Shown piece after piece: positions 20,201-28,964 of a stretch of 64,000 bases of DNA (the first letter of the stretch is position 1; each line of letters opens with the position of its first letter). Source of the stretch: Letharia columbiana. Lineage: Eukaryota; Ascomycota; Lecanoromycetes; Lecanorales; Parmeliaceae. The DNA lies in assembly GCF_014066305.1 (NCBI RefSeq), contig NW_023501077.1:295001-359000 (forward strand), given 5' to 3'. The notes under the pieces are model-generated. The model did no database searches. It saw only the letters and a program-made list of their open reading frames with translations, and was not told where the DNA came from. Position numbers and translations under genes: made by a program.

Positions 20201-22117
20201 CAGCGCGTCCAATATCTGTAGTGAGATATTGCGTAATGTGTGAGAGGACGAGTGAAGATTCTCTATCAGCACCTGAGTCAACGAGTCATTATTGCAGTTC
20301 TGCAAACCGTTGGCCTTGACAAGAAGCAAGGTGGCTTCAAGGAATGGCGCAAGAGTTCCGTGGTTAACGGCCTGGCTGCACATCAAGGGCCAGCTTTTGG
20401 CAAGACGAGACCCAAGGTCGGAAGTGTATTGTACGTATGCTTTCAGCCCTTGGCCAAGGCTGAACACCTTCCGAAGGCTACCACTTGAGGACAACTGCAA
20501 ATTCTGATGGACCATGTCGCTTACGCTTTCCATAACCTTGTCCCTAGTACCAGGGCTAACCATCATGAAGTCGAGTAATTGAAGATAGCTGGAACATCGG
20601 ACGGCCGGATCTTCCTTATCGACTGCGTCTTCGAACGTCTTGACAATATGTTCCTGCCATGGTGCAGGGCAGGGAAATTTGTTGCAGTTGTTAGCCTGTC
20701 CGATCTTGGGCACTGTTAAACATAGCTCGAGTTCGTGGTCTTTCCAGTTGGAAGCAATGAATCTAGAGAAGTGGGGTCTAAGAAAGTCTTGGAAGCGATC
20801 GTGACCCAGATCAAAGAAGTAGTTGCAGAAAGGCAAGAAGTTTCGTGCAAAAAGATCATCTGCAACGATCTTCATTGCCTGACGAACCTTGGGCAGGACC
20901 AATTCTAGTGGGGAATATTGAAGGATCACAGCAGACGCTTTGTAGGTCTCCGCAAGAGGTTCCTCGTCTGACGGCTCACAGAGTTCGAGCAAGGCTAACA
21001 TAGCATTCAACACTGGCATCCAATCTTGGATTCTGGACCCTTTCCGCACCGTAGAGACTACGAAGAGTAGGCGTCCACAAACAGTAACGCTGCTCTTGCT
21101 GGAATCGGGTTTAAGTCTCTGAAGATTTTCAAGCACGATGTCCAATATCGGTTGAAAGTTGACCGAGTCGGTTTGGTGTATCAAAGCTACCGTGACCCCA
21201 TACACAATCTCTTTAAAGCCCGTGCTCGGGTCATTGTCATCTGCGAATTGGCGGTCAAGCATGCAACGGTAGATGTGCGCTCCGCCAGAATGTAGCTTCC
21301 GCTCAATGCCTTTGATCGAGGTGACCAGTAGCGTCATCAGACCATGCTGATACAACTGGACATTGCTTTTATTGAATCCCGACTTAGACGCTTGTAAAAC
21401 ATCGTCACGAATGGCGTTCACAACGATGGTCAAAGGTTTGGCATCCTTGGCATACACGATCGCAGCTTTCCTGATCAAGAAGGACATAGCCTCAGCAGCA
21501 AATCTTGTCGTATGAATTTTTTGTGGTTCTCTTCCCAGCAATGGCGCCATTATATCGAACAGAGGTCTCAAATTGGGTACCAGTAACCGTGAGAGGTACT
21601 TGAACAGCCATGCCAAGCATGTGAAGCTCCATTCAATAGCCTCAACATCTGCATGCTTTGCGGCCAGAGAAGCCACCAGTGTCACGGCTTTCAAGAAGTG
21701 CCCTTCGAACCGTACGCCTAGATCATGTGCGAAGTTGCTCAAAAGATCCAGCAGCGGCTCCAGCGAGAGTGGATCTCTCTTCCCAATGTAATCTACTAGG
21801 ATATCGAACACACGTTGGTGGTAGTGGAGGATCTGAGCCAAGCTGTTACAGATCGGTCCAACTTCTCGAACAAACGATGTGAAACTTTCAGAGAGGTTGA
21901 GGTCTTTCCATCGGTCCAGTGAAGCCTTGAAGAAGGAGGCCAAATCTGTGAGATCGTCGGCTTCCACTTCGTTGCGGCGGCTCCTCCTTATGGGATCGAT
22001 GCTGAGCTTTGAGATGCGCTGGTTGAACGACTCGAAACGGTGCTTCCGCATTGATGTAGTCCCTCTTTTCACCAGCTTTTTGGAGCGCGCCTGAATTCCT
22101 GAAGACATGGCTGCCAT
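14249..22117 (-). CDS. utp20: U3 snoRNP / SSU processome component Utp20
   Basis: Very large HEAT-repeat scaffold of the small-subunit processome, needed for 18S rRNA processing in the nucleolus. One uninterrupted frame of 2,622 codons, close to the usual Utp20 length of about 2,500-2,800. The N terminus HRFESFNQRISKLSIDPIRR and FFKASLDRWKDLNLSESF are typical. The middle (about residues 870-1450) is the DRIM region, with KAFNAINEIRYRDFTPKQWR further on. The C-terminal region has FFVPLVMVTVNDESSECREM. The last 60 residues are almost entirely Arg, Lys, Glu and Gly (ERKRRKGVRKKERRKERGG), a likely nucleolar/RNA-contact tail written in a strongly CT-biased stretch on the plus strand (14249-14410). 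The absence of introns across 7.9 kb contrasts with its neighbours. Start chosen at the first in-frame ATG; a second ATG lies three codons on. Confidence 0.97.
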   Translation of the reverse strand: MAAMSSGIQARSKKLVKRGTTSMRKHRFESFNQRISKLSIDPIRRSRRNEVEADDLTDLASFFKASLDRWKDLNLSESFTSFVREVGPICNSLAQILHYHQRVFDILVDYIGKRDPLSLEPLLDLLSNFAHDLGVRFEGHFLKAVTLVASLAAKHADVEAIEWSFTCLAWLFKYLSRLLVPNLRPLFDIMAPLLGREPQKIHTTRFAAEAMSFLIRKAAIVYAKDAKPLTIVVNAIRDDVLQASKSGFNKSNVQLYQHGLMTLLVTSIKGIERKLHSGGAHIYRCMLDRQFADDNDPSTGFKEIVYGVTVALIHQTDSVNFQPILDIVLENLQRLKPDSSKSSVTVCGRLLFVVSTVRKGSRIQDWMPVLNAMLALLELCEPSDEEPLAETYKASAVILQYSPLELVLPKVRQAMKIVADDLFARNFLPFCNYFFDLGHDRFQDFLRPHFSRFIASNWKDHELELCLTVPKIGQANNCNKFPCPAPWQEHIVKTFEDAVDKEDPAVRCSSYLQLLDFMMVSPGTRDKVMESVSDMVHQNLQLSSSGSLRKVFSLGQGLKAYVQYTSDLGSRLAKSWPLMCSQAVNHGTLAPFLEATLLLVKANGLQNCNNDSLTQVLIENLHSSSHTLRNISLQILDALYAEKHGEKADILTTALTIENSPLDLQSARSISMHARRLSAQYEAASSDEWLQKAIPHFCFGMLTFKLSQAWDDAIVALKQICETKTGEDAVSALAFEWLQERALEHGSTNVSTLPPMEQGSLTDFQCSNLMQVEQLIDRATIEIATAAEKSRRQFFATHILSPQHAPNAPSLALRVLLAIPHVAEKRSRQLVPLFLSWAAEELDQDPESPVEDTEASTIARGNPTSSRLKRKDQKAMLDLFGCFHNPKVLYRSSNVFLALQSLLTNGDAEVQKSALKALLTWKTQGIQLYQENLLNLLDDARFRDEISTFVHVDAQNSVIQEDHLPELMPVMLRLLYGRMIAGSGASSGSRGQSGRRKTVLEALSRLDEIYLQDFISIALDRLRDVRSVEGTQLNEELFGTEIISIRKQLGLVNMIKDMLEIIGDRLAPFAKSLTQALLYCLVWASRRLGLEKGATDQVSEGVSQISLSKAVRQIGVQCLTLLFRCCPAETLRPYLSTIFSELLSPRLDALPIETAQSVSGTLQLFSTWASSKNTVLFLVDYDARAMKSVIDCLDVPSAKDQVKLFVIEEILGKIVALARPSITEDLEMDNSSGSSSELIAQDVLRPNAQNMLDRMGSLLRKSPSKDLLVAAIQLVSALAPLVEGSSQVDNLLEICTFLLDQPSHRVNPRSKGELLQIVQHFIPLIGSALSSDLQYWIFCTISSLFGYFKDRANRLILSKVLSVLAEQGGELQDIARLCTSLNSFSPRKIDEPDFDERLKAFNAINEIRYRDFTPKQWRPILFNMLFYVKDNEELAIRSNASFALRRFVEMNVVSSDAAETESSDLTRTVLLPALRNGVSEPSELVRTEYLSITAHLIRHNPEWQEVSDMSALLVNHDEDASFFGNILHIQQHRRLRALRRLATEARQGGLRSVNVAHFFIPLIEHFVFDKGEDEGANNLSAETVVTIGALASSLEWPQFRAMFRRFSGYIKSKPDIEKTVIKLLGVVIDALSLAAADKERALTTFGEPDTDNPEPPASVHNGSTLAVTMPRQENLAGELTDNLLPSLEKYLHDKDESTVSLRVPVAVSVVKLLKLLPHGGLKYRLPPVLTDVCHILRSRAQESRDLTRKTLVEISILIGPQYLGFVMKELRSALARGYQLHVLSFTVHSILVATSSIFKIGDLDYCLPQIISVVMDDIFGATGLEKDAEEYISKMKEVKSSKSYDSLELVAKNTTVENFVHLIRPLQTLLGEKLDLRMVKKIDELLRRIGVGLLRNEAIQDRRVLVFCHEIIAEVYKTGQTPSGRQSKEDHSTKRFLINYKGANKAGSRGSTSSYNYKLAKFSLDVLRMVLHKHDALQTPSNLAGFIPIIGDGIVQSNEEVQISTLRLLTTIIKVPLKAIDDSAAIYVAECVRLVKISTSTNVELAQAALKLVSAILRERRTIEIRETDLAYLLKRLIPDLEEPDKQGVAFNFLKATMTRKIVITEVYEVLDAVAVIMVTNQTRGARDMARGAYFQFVMEYPQSKDRFSKQLSFLVRNLDYKHQEGRQSVMEAVHLLFTKLGEDLVQEVVGTFFVPLVMVTVNDESSECREMAGVLLKKTFERADSERTQSFLSLLRSWLGQFDETLLNRVALQVYCLYLDTNGAKGEKEIPPLQARLTQILKSNLKAPSEADWELLYFALQAFAKICQLFSASTLAASTAPLWASVRQCLFFPHAWVKLSAAKLLGAYFADFARNNVGNEALSLSLEGSGGLWLSEQEIIGVTRASLGLLRVPGVSGELANQSVRNLVFLGKIMAQTSMLWPQKDQQLEAETIEDEGSEDENGLEEEDLSTSTTILALGYLIQRASSLLRRGPLTTRSPSLIPLHACLTLLGALTNNVPLPTLKPHIPAILLPLHNLTDPAIPTPFSSDTAFTGGYKTLVSNSQELMALLQKKLGTTGYVTILQRVREGVKERREGRRVKRRIGAVAEPEREGERKRRKGVRKKERRKERGGEERGRRRGW

Positions 22118-22351
22118 ATTTCCCGTCTAACCTCGAGAAAATAGGACTTCGTGCTTTGCCAGAGCGAGAAAGCCCAGATTTGTATCTCGGGAAAAAGTTC
22201 GTGATTTCTCGAGACAATCCGGGGTCTGGATTAACTTTTTCCCTAGCGCGTATTTCCAATATCTGTGTTCTTCCTGATTGGGTTCATCTCATGGGTTCAC
22301 CTTCGAAGTCACAGAAGATCTGCTTTCAAATTGAAACCTAGTAGACCAATT
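22118..22351. promoter_or_regulatory. Compact divergent promoter, utp20 / CWF19L1-like
   Basis: Only 234 bases separate two divergent start codons, so the two genes share a promoter region. One encodes a ribosome biogenesis factor and the other an RNA-processing factor, which makes co-regulation plausible but unproven. No clear TATA element was seen. Confidence 0.55.
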
Positions 22352-24244
22352 ATGACCTCCAAAATGTAAGTACACTGTAAACTCTCTGTTACTTTTTCCT
22401 TGAGGAAAAACATAAATTCCACAAGTTTTTCAATCGAGATATCCATGTATTCTTCCATTTGCACATGCGTAGTGATTTACGAAATGAAGTCTTTGTATTA
22501 CTAGTATGCTTACTATGGTGATGCAAACTGATAGCTGTTTAGCATCGTTACGGGCTCTGTGCACGGACGGTTCACAGAAGTTTTCGGGAAGATATCGAAG
22601 CTACATGCAAAGAACGCCTTCTCACTTGCTATAGTCGTAGGAGATCTTTTCCCCGAGCATACTGAAGGATCCTCGGAAGATGGAGATAATCTCACGTCTC
22701 TTCTAAATGGTAGAATCACCATCCCCTTGCCGACATATTTTACGCTTGGAAAACATCCGCTACCTCAGCAAATAGTGGACAAACTCGAGAGATCAGATGA
22801 CGAAATTTGTCCGAATCTTTACTTTTTAGGCAAACGTGCGACCACGAAGACTTCTGAAGGAATACGAATAGTGAATCTCGGAGGGTCACTGGACCCAGAA
22901 ATAACCGCTGGTTTGTCAAAAGACAAGCACTTGCCCTTCCACACTGAGGGCGACGCCAAAGCGCTTCATGGCGCAAACACCGCAGATATACTTGTCACGA
23001 GTAACTGGCCAACATCAGTCCATGCAAGATCCAACATCGAACTCCCAGAAGGTGCAGAGGAGTCATTATCATTAGCGAAGGCGGAGCAGTGTATCGCCGA
23101 GCTCTGTTCAGGCCTGAAACCTCGCTACCACTTCAGCACCTCCGACTCCATATTCTACGAGCGTGAACCGTTCTTCCACATAACAAAAGAGGATCAGCCT
23201 GACACTTCATCAATAACTCGCTTCATCAGTCTCGCCGCCTACGACAACCCTGCGAAGCAAAAGTGGCTATATGCTTTCACCATAGATCCGAACGCCGCAC
23301 CACCCCTCACAATGCCTTCAGGTACAACAGCAACTCCCTTCACCGACACCTCAAGGAAGCGTCAACGTCTCCCAGATCAAATCCAGGCTTACTCACGCTT
23401 CAATCATGACAACGGCCACCAGAATCACCACCACCCAAACAAGCGAGCTCGTCACAAAGCTCCACCACCGGGACCTCAGGAATGCTTCTTCTGTCTCTCA
23501 AACCCCAATCTTGCAACTCACCTCATCGCCTCTATCGCAGAAGATGCCTACGTCACCACTGCAAAAGGACCTCTCAGCACCCCTACTACCTATCCCACCC
23601 TCAATTTTCCTGCCCACATGCTTATAATCCCTCTGTCACATTCTCCCACGTTGTCAAGTATCACGCCACCTGAAACAAAAATCTCAACATACAAAGAAAT
23701 GCAACGCTACCGCAACGCTTTGCATTCCCATCTCCTTTCCACCAGCAAAGGCGTTTTGGGTGCAGTGACTTGGGAAGTTAGCCGCGCAGAAGGCATTCAC
23801 ATCCACTGGCAGTTCCTGCCCGTACCCGCCGATCTGATAAAGAAGGGTCTTGTGGAAGCAGCTTTCAAAGTTGAGGCCGAGAACGAAAAGTATCCCACTC
23901 TGAAGACAAAAGCGATAGGAGACGGCACAGCGGAGAGGGGTGACTATTTCCGTGTATGGATCTGGCGTCTTGAGGAGGGTGCAGAGTCCACTCTTAACGG
24001 TGGGGGTGCCAACGATGGGGATGGAGAGGAGAAGAAGGGAGAAGAGAAGGAACTTGTGCTGCCACTATCAGCGGAATTTCGCTTTGATTTGCAGTTTGGC
24101 AGGCGGGTAATGGCGAAGCTATTGGGCTTGGAAGCGCGCATGCATTGGAAGGACTGCACGCAAAGTGATGCTGAGGAGAAGAAGGACGCGGAGAGGTTCA
24201 AGGATGCATTCAAGAAGTTTGATTTCTCATTAGAGGAAAGCTAG
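22352..24244 (+). CDS. CWF19L1: CWF19-like protein 1 / Drn1 family, RNA debranching-associated
   Basis: Two exons, 22352-22365 and 22543-24244; 571 residues. The first exon encodes only MTSKI. The N-terminal half begins IIVTGSVHGRFTEVFGKI and LAIVVGDLFPE, a metallophosphatase-like fold resembling the debranching enzyme Dbr1 but without its full set of metal ligands, as is normal in this family. A linker at residues 250-305 is Pro/His-rich. The CwfJ N-type HIT-like domain follows (about 310-450): ECFFCLSNPNLATHLI, NFPAHMLIIPLSHSPT, and EGIHIHWQFLPVPADL with the HIT-type histidines. The CwfJ C-type domain (about 455-565) includes DYFRVWIW and RFDLQFGRRVMAKLLG. The yeast relative Drn1 modulates Dbr1 during lariat debranching; the same role is inferred here. 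Confidence 0.93.
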
Positions 24245-24956
24245 GTACCCCCCAGCGTTGCCTTAAGATTCTTGCGGTCCATCTTCGACCGCGCTTGATG
24301 TGAAGACACATTTTGCGTACATAGAGCAGGAAACTCGATCTTGATACCGAAAACCTGTGATCACAGTCTGCGTACTGGCAGAAAAGTTGCATGGGAAAGG
24401 GAGAAACCGACTCTCAGCAAAAGCAAACACCCTCGAACCCCTCGACTTCCGTCATCAACATATCACGACGACCCAGTCTCCCACCCATTTATGCCGCTCC
24501 TTCAAACCTTCGCTCTCTGTCGCCACCACTCGACCAGAGGAGCCAGCCAGCACCAAAATCATCTTCATCCACCACCACTTCCTTCAACGACAAACACAGT
24601 ACAACAATGAAGATGAAATGTAGAAATCGCGAAAGGATCGAGCCATTCCCACCAGATTCTTGTTAATGCCAGGTGAATCGCAGGAAAACTTTCCTGTGGG
24701 TGGGCGAAAGGGCTGGTTGACTGGGCCCTAGGCAGGCAATTTTGCTTCTACAGACTTACCTATTGAGAGGTTGCCATTGCTGGGACTTGTATTCTTAATA
24801 GATTGATAAGCGGATGAAATGGACTGTGCGCTGTGGCAACCCATGTTCTGCATTGAAAATCCATGAGCTCGTGAAATTTAGTAGTGTACATGTTAGGGAA
24901 ACCTCTCCTCCGCAGCAATCAGATGGAAGATATAGGGGGAACCTGAGAATAAGTCC
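24245..24956. other. Intergenic between convergent genes; one doubtful Ser/Pro-rich ORF
   Basis: Contains a 91-codon plus-strand ORF from ATG 24391 to 24666. It would encode a Ser/Pro/Thr/Gln-rich peptide (ISRRPSLPPIYAAPSNLRSL) and a basic C terminus. Nothing is recognisable and no partner exon was found, so I do not call it a gene. The rest shows no structure. Confidence 0.3.
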
Positions 24957-25924
24957 TCAAACGTCCCTCCATGAATCATTCGAACTCGCTCCTGGCCTCC
25001 GTCCTGCCTGCAGGACACTAGGTGCATGTTGTGGTGGAAATCCCGTGTGCTGCGCAGTCGAGCTCGGCGGTGGCAGCGTGTTACTGTAGGTTGTACCCAG
25101 CTCCAGAGGTTCATTCATCCCATTCGGTTCATATCTTGTGCTCTCGCTTGGGGTATAGGCGGAATAAGAAGTCTGCTGCCCCTGACCGATCCCCGAAGTA
25201 AAATCGGGACCAGTATAATGACCGGCTCCATGTCCAAAGTCTGGGCCTGTGTAGCCTGCGGGTGGTTGTCCTTGTGCGTGATGCGCTCCGTAAGGGTCAA
25301 CAAGAGGTGAATCTGCCTCGGAGTAGCCAAATCTTGGATTTGACAAGTCCGCGGCTGAAGCATTGGCTCCAGGCGCTAGCATGGGGTTCTTTTCTTGTGG
25401 TATTTCCAGACGTGACATCTCCACATCATCTTCTTCGACATGCTTCTTCTGTGCATTTTCCCAACTCGGCATTGCAGGTAGACTGTCTTCGTTCACTGCT
25501 TTGCCACGACCTCCGACATCGAACTGCGCAAAGCGCGGAGGTTCACCATAAGGTGGCGGGGCGTTGTTGGGATTGTTGGCGGGCTGGTAGCCCATGTAAG
25601 GAGCTGGGTTGAACATGGAAGCTGTGCCAGCACGGTTGCGACGTGAGCGGCGGCCGCCGCGACAGCAGCAGCGGAAGCAGCAGTAGGCAGCGAGGGCAAA
25701 GACAATGATACCGATGACTATGCCGGCGATGGCAGGCCATCTTTCGAATGTCAGTAGAGATTCGTTACGGTGGAGGACAGAAGAAGGGGGAAGGAAGGTC
25801 TTGCATACTTGCAGTAGGCTTTTGACATGCAAAAGGCCCAGCCTGATTTTACCTGGCCGTGTTCGTAGACGGTAGAGAAAGAGTGAAAGTTGGGGTCGCC
25901 ATCGCGAGGCAGAAGGAGTGGCAT
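24957..25924 (-). CDS. Fibroin-3-related type single-span membrane protein of fungi
   Basis: Two exons on the minus strand, 25809-25924 and 24957-25740; 299 residues. Exon 1 gives MPLLLPRDGDPNFHSF and ends in AFCMSKAYCK. Exon 2 continues WPAIAGIVIGIIVFALAAYC, one hydrophobic span (residues about 40-60), then CFRCCCRGGRRSRR. This segment, a Cys-containing ectodomain end followed directly by the span and a Cys/Arg-rich juxtamembrane stretch, is what fungal proteins annotated as fibroin-3 related look like. The cytoplasmic tail (about 225 residues) is disordered, rich in Pro, Gly, Tyr and Ser, with tandem-like YTGPDFGHG / YTGPDFTSG repeats and a C-terminal GASSNDSWRDV. The 68-base intron has no stop in frame, so an unspliced reading of 341 codons is also open; the split model fits the family better. 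Function unknown. Confidence 0.8.
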
Positions 25925-27156
25925 CCTGGCGAAAGACGTACACAAAGGAGGAGTCAGAGGCGGTGTGTAAACGTGTTGACAATGGTCAAGAGTACCTGTA
26001 CTCTGTTGATCTGAGAAATCGAAGAAGCAGAAGCAAAAGGGGAGGACACTTGATGATACAATGAACAAAGAAATTGAAGCGAACAAAGAGTGTTCGTCAG
26101 GTTGGGGCAGTTGGAATGAAGATCTTCAGGGGCTCACGGGTAAGGCTGAGAATGGACGGAGTTTGTCACCATTCACCCATTCTATTTTCGTCCGTGCCAG
26201 GCATCGGTTTCAACTTTCAACTTTCGTTGGTTTCTAAACACCAGGAAAAAGTCGACTTTTTATTTTCAGTCGTTCAAAATTTTCGCTCACTTCCTCTGCG
26301 TTTCCCAGAGAACTTCACCCAGAAATTCATTCTAACAAGGGTGACTGGATCGGAAAGAGGAGACGCTGGTTGACCTTGGTTATCGTTTCGCGTACGGTGT
26401 GCGTCAGCTGACTTTGGATGGTGTCCCTTTGGGACGTGTCAATTGTGCAGATGTAGGTTTTATATTGTTCAAGCCGGATTATCTCTTGTGTTATCAATGA
26501 CACACTGGTTTGGGCCTCCTTCCATCCTCAGTAACTGCATATTTTGGCGTCTCTTTTCCCTCAGGCCAGAAAACAACCCGTATTACCTCGATTCTCGGAT
26601 ACGCAAATTGACTGCTAAGATGAGAGTACTTCTCAAGATGTAAGAAGCCCCAAGACGGCGGCCACGGTCCACCAAGCTGATCTTTTCCGTCGCATGACCC
26701 CTTACAACATGATTGGAACCGGATCGCAGACGGCCCTACGAATTCTCGTAATCATCTTGCTCCAGCTTCATTTCTGGAACGTAGTGAGCCTTTCAACCCG
26801 AATAGCTCCTGGGATGAGGCCCAGAAACTGACAACCAGCTTGGGATCGTGGTACTGCAAGATGGCATGCAAGGGGCAATCGTGAGTCCGTTCGTTTGTCA
26901 GGGCTCTGCGAGCTTCAGAGTGAGCACGAGTAGGTCTGGTGAGGCTGGTAGTTGTTATTTCGAACAGATCATCGTCTGAGGGTCTGGTTTGGATTTATGG
27001 CCGTCTAGAGCTCTTCTTGCACGAGACAGCCTCGGACTTCACCCAATCAATGTTGTTTCACGTCGAATGGCAACAAATTTAACGTCGGTTCTTGGTTCAT
27101 GGCCAAACCAAGCTTTTGGTTGATGGTTGTAACGGCATAAGCAACCAGAGCTATTA
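25925..27156. other. Gene-poor stretch upstream of the inverted-repeat element
   Basis: Promoter side of the single-span membrane protein gene, followed by about 1 kb with no supportable gene. Frames at 26074-26373 and 26443-26643 are short and featureless. Confidence 0.4.
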
Positions 27157-27306
27157 GCGTGTGCAGAAAACGTTAGAATACTTAACACTGAGATTATCAC
27201 ACACACACCACCAAAAGTAGTACTAAATAGATGAATCTTCTCCCATATCGCATTCTACCACCTTCCTTATCATATTTAAAGCTCCTATATATCTCGCTTA
27301 GCCGAT
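27157..27306 (+). repeat. Left terminal inverted repeat
   Basis: About 150 bases, matching the reverse complement of 27712-27861. By manual alignment there are about 17 mismatches, all C/T or G/A, and no gaps. It includes a short CA repeat (ATCACACACACACC). Confidence 0.75.
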
Positions 27307-27711
27307 CCTTAATATTTTACCTTAGTATTTTAAAATACCTCCTAATCGACATAGTTAGAGGTTTTCTTCTTACTATCGATAATATAAATATATAAATAAT
27401 CAAGTATCTAAAAGCAATAAAGGACTTTATATCTACTATATATCGTATTACTATATAATTAGAGATTTCTAATACTTTAGCTAGAGGCTTTAAGATAGAC
27501 TTAAAGATATTTAAGTCTTAATAGCGATAAGCGAAGGCCTTAATAACTCTAGGGTAATAGCAGCAGTAGCAAATATAGTTTAGTCTTTAAAATCTATCTA
27601 AATATCGCACTTATTAAGAGCCCTATTTAACTTTCTTATATTCGCCTTAAAGATATAGCCTTTTATAGCACTATACTTAATTATTATAAGAAGTATTTTG
27701 AAATAATAGAA

Positions 27712-27861
27712 ATTAACTAAATGAGATATATAAAAGCTTTAAATATAATAAGAAAGGTGATAGAATACGATATGAGAGAAGATTCATCTATTTAGTACTA
27801 CTTTTGATAGTGTGTGTGTGATAATCTCAGTGCCAAGTATTCCAACGTTTTCTGCACACGC
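27712..27861 (-). repeat. Right terminal inverted repeat
   Basis: Partner of the left repeat in opposite orientation. The outermost 18 bases are identical to it, and similarity fades inward past about 150 bases. Confidence 0.75.
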
Positions 27862-28139
27862 TACTACTGCGGGGTCATCAAAGTCCCCGCTTTTAGCATG
27901 ACCATCTAGCAACCACAAATATACCTCAAGCTGTCAGAAAACGTGACAGTCTTGACGACTGAATTCTCTTCACCTTTTCACGAGCTACAGGGTATCAAGC
28001 CGAGTATACTAGCTGTCTGTATATATAGAATCATCTCAAACAGCATCTTGGTGAAGGAAAAGAGAGAATCCAGGTGCCAAAAGGTTGGGATTCGTACCTT
28101 TGAAACTCTCCGTTTTTGTGGCAGCGCGCCTGGAATGTC
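27862..28139. other. Intergenic, promoter side of the pyroglutamyl peptidase gene
   Basis: About 280 bases between the inverted-repeat element and the peptidase start. No gene or repeat seen. The element sits close enough to affect this promoter. Confidence 0.35.
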
Positions 28140-28964
28140 ATGGGCTCTCTGGCGCCTGCGGCTGGAATTGAAAACAGCAAGGAGGAGATCAATGTTCTGG
28201 TAACAGGCTTCGGTGTGCGCTGTCCATCAAAGAAGTTCTCAAGTCATGGAGCTTGGCTGACCTGCCTACCTCAGCCCTTTGGAGAGAACACCACCAATCC
28301 AGCCTACCAAATCGCAAGGAGCTTGCCCACCGAACAAAAGATACCCGGCCTCCCTCTGATCATCCTTCACATTCATTCGGAGCCGATCATCGTTAGTTAC
28401 GCTCATGTCCGAGAGATCATTCCAGAGCTCCTCTTCCCTAAGAATGGCTTGAAGCCTAAACATGACATCGTTCTCAACATCGGTCTGGCGCCAGGCCGGA
28501 ACTTTTATACGCTGGAGACCCTCGCCCATAGGGATGGTTACAACAAGAAAGACGTTGATGGCAAGACCTTGGAGGGAGACACGTTTTGGCGGATAGAGTA
28601 CAAAGCACCAGAGAGACTACACACCAGTTTTGACACTGAAGATGTGTGGAGGCGGTGGAAATCAAGCCTCGTGAATGAGGATCTTCGGCCCTCCAATAAT
28701 GCTGGGCATTACCTTTGTGACTTCACGTATTATGCCTGTATGTTTGAGTATTGGCGGAGGGAGCACGGGGGACAGCGACCGTGTATGTTTCTACACGTTC
28801 CAAGTGGGCTGGAAGAGGAGGATATCGGAAGGGGCAGAGAGGTGGCTTTGGGACTGATTGCTGCACTTGTGAGCAGCGAGATGGCAGGAGACAAGAGCAA
28901 GAGAGTCGAAGATGGTATGGAAGAAAATGAGTGGGACCGTGCTGCTGACTATGAATGTAGTTAA
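28140..28964 (+). CDS. Pyroglutamyl-peptidase I family protein (peptidase C15)
   Basis: Cysteine peptidase family that removes N-terminal pyroglutamate. Two exons, 28140-28214 and 28275-28964; 254 residues. Splicing joins VLVTGFG to PFGENTTNPAYQIA, the family's substrate-pocket motif. Catalytic residues look complete: Glu in FYTLETLAHRDGY, Cys in NNAGHYLCDFTYYAC, and His in MFLHVPSG. The 60-base intron is a multiple of three and has no stop, so retention would insert 20 residues in the middle of the FG-PFG motif without breaking the frame. ATG 28140 is the first in-frame methionine. The protein is longer than the bacterial enzymes (about 215) because of a charged C-terminal tail, common in fungi. 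No partner genes nearby. Confidence 0.9.
   Translation: MGSLAPAAGIENSKEEINVLVTGFGVRCPSKKFSSHGAWLTCLPQPFGENTTNPAYQIARSLPTEQKIPGLPLIILHIHSEPIIVSYAHVREIIPELLFPKNGLKPKHDIVLNIGLAPGRNFYTLETLAHRDGYNKKDVDGKTLEGDTFWRIEYKAPERLHTSFDTEDVWRRWKSSLVNEDLRPSNNAGHYLCDFTYYACMFEYWRREHGGQRPCMFLHVPSGLEEEDIGRGREVALGLIAALVSSEMAGDKSKRVEDGMEENEWDRAADYECS

Larger units (their letters stand above)
27157..27861. mobile_element. Non-autonomous TIR element (MITE-like), TA target site, RIP-like decay
   Basis: 705 bases bounded by long terminal inverted repeats that start GCGTGTGCAGAAAACGTT and flanked on both sides by the dinucleotide TA (27155-27156 and 27862-27863). A TA duplication is what Tc1/mariner/Fot1/pogo-type transposases leave. 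The centre (about 27307-27711) is extremely A+T-rich with many TATA, TTAA and ATAT strings and no coding frame. The element therefore has no transposase and would have moved, if at all, with help in trans. All differences I count between the two ends are transitions, as expected of repeat-induced point mutation (RIP) or deamination. Superfamily assignment rests on the TA duplication alone. Confidence 0.75.

Noticed and set aside
24957..25982. Unspliced 341-codon reading of the single-span membrane protein gene
   Set aside because: Its N terminus is translated intron. The two-exon model starting at ATG 25924 gives the family-typical CMSKAYCKWP join.
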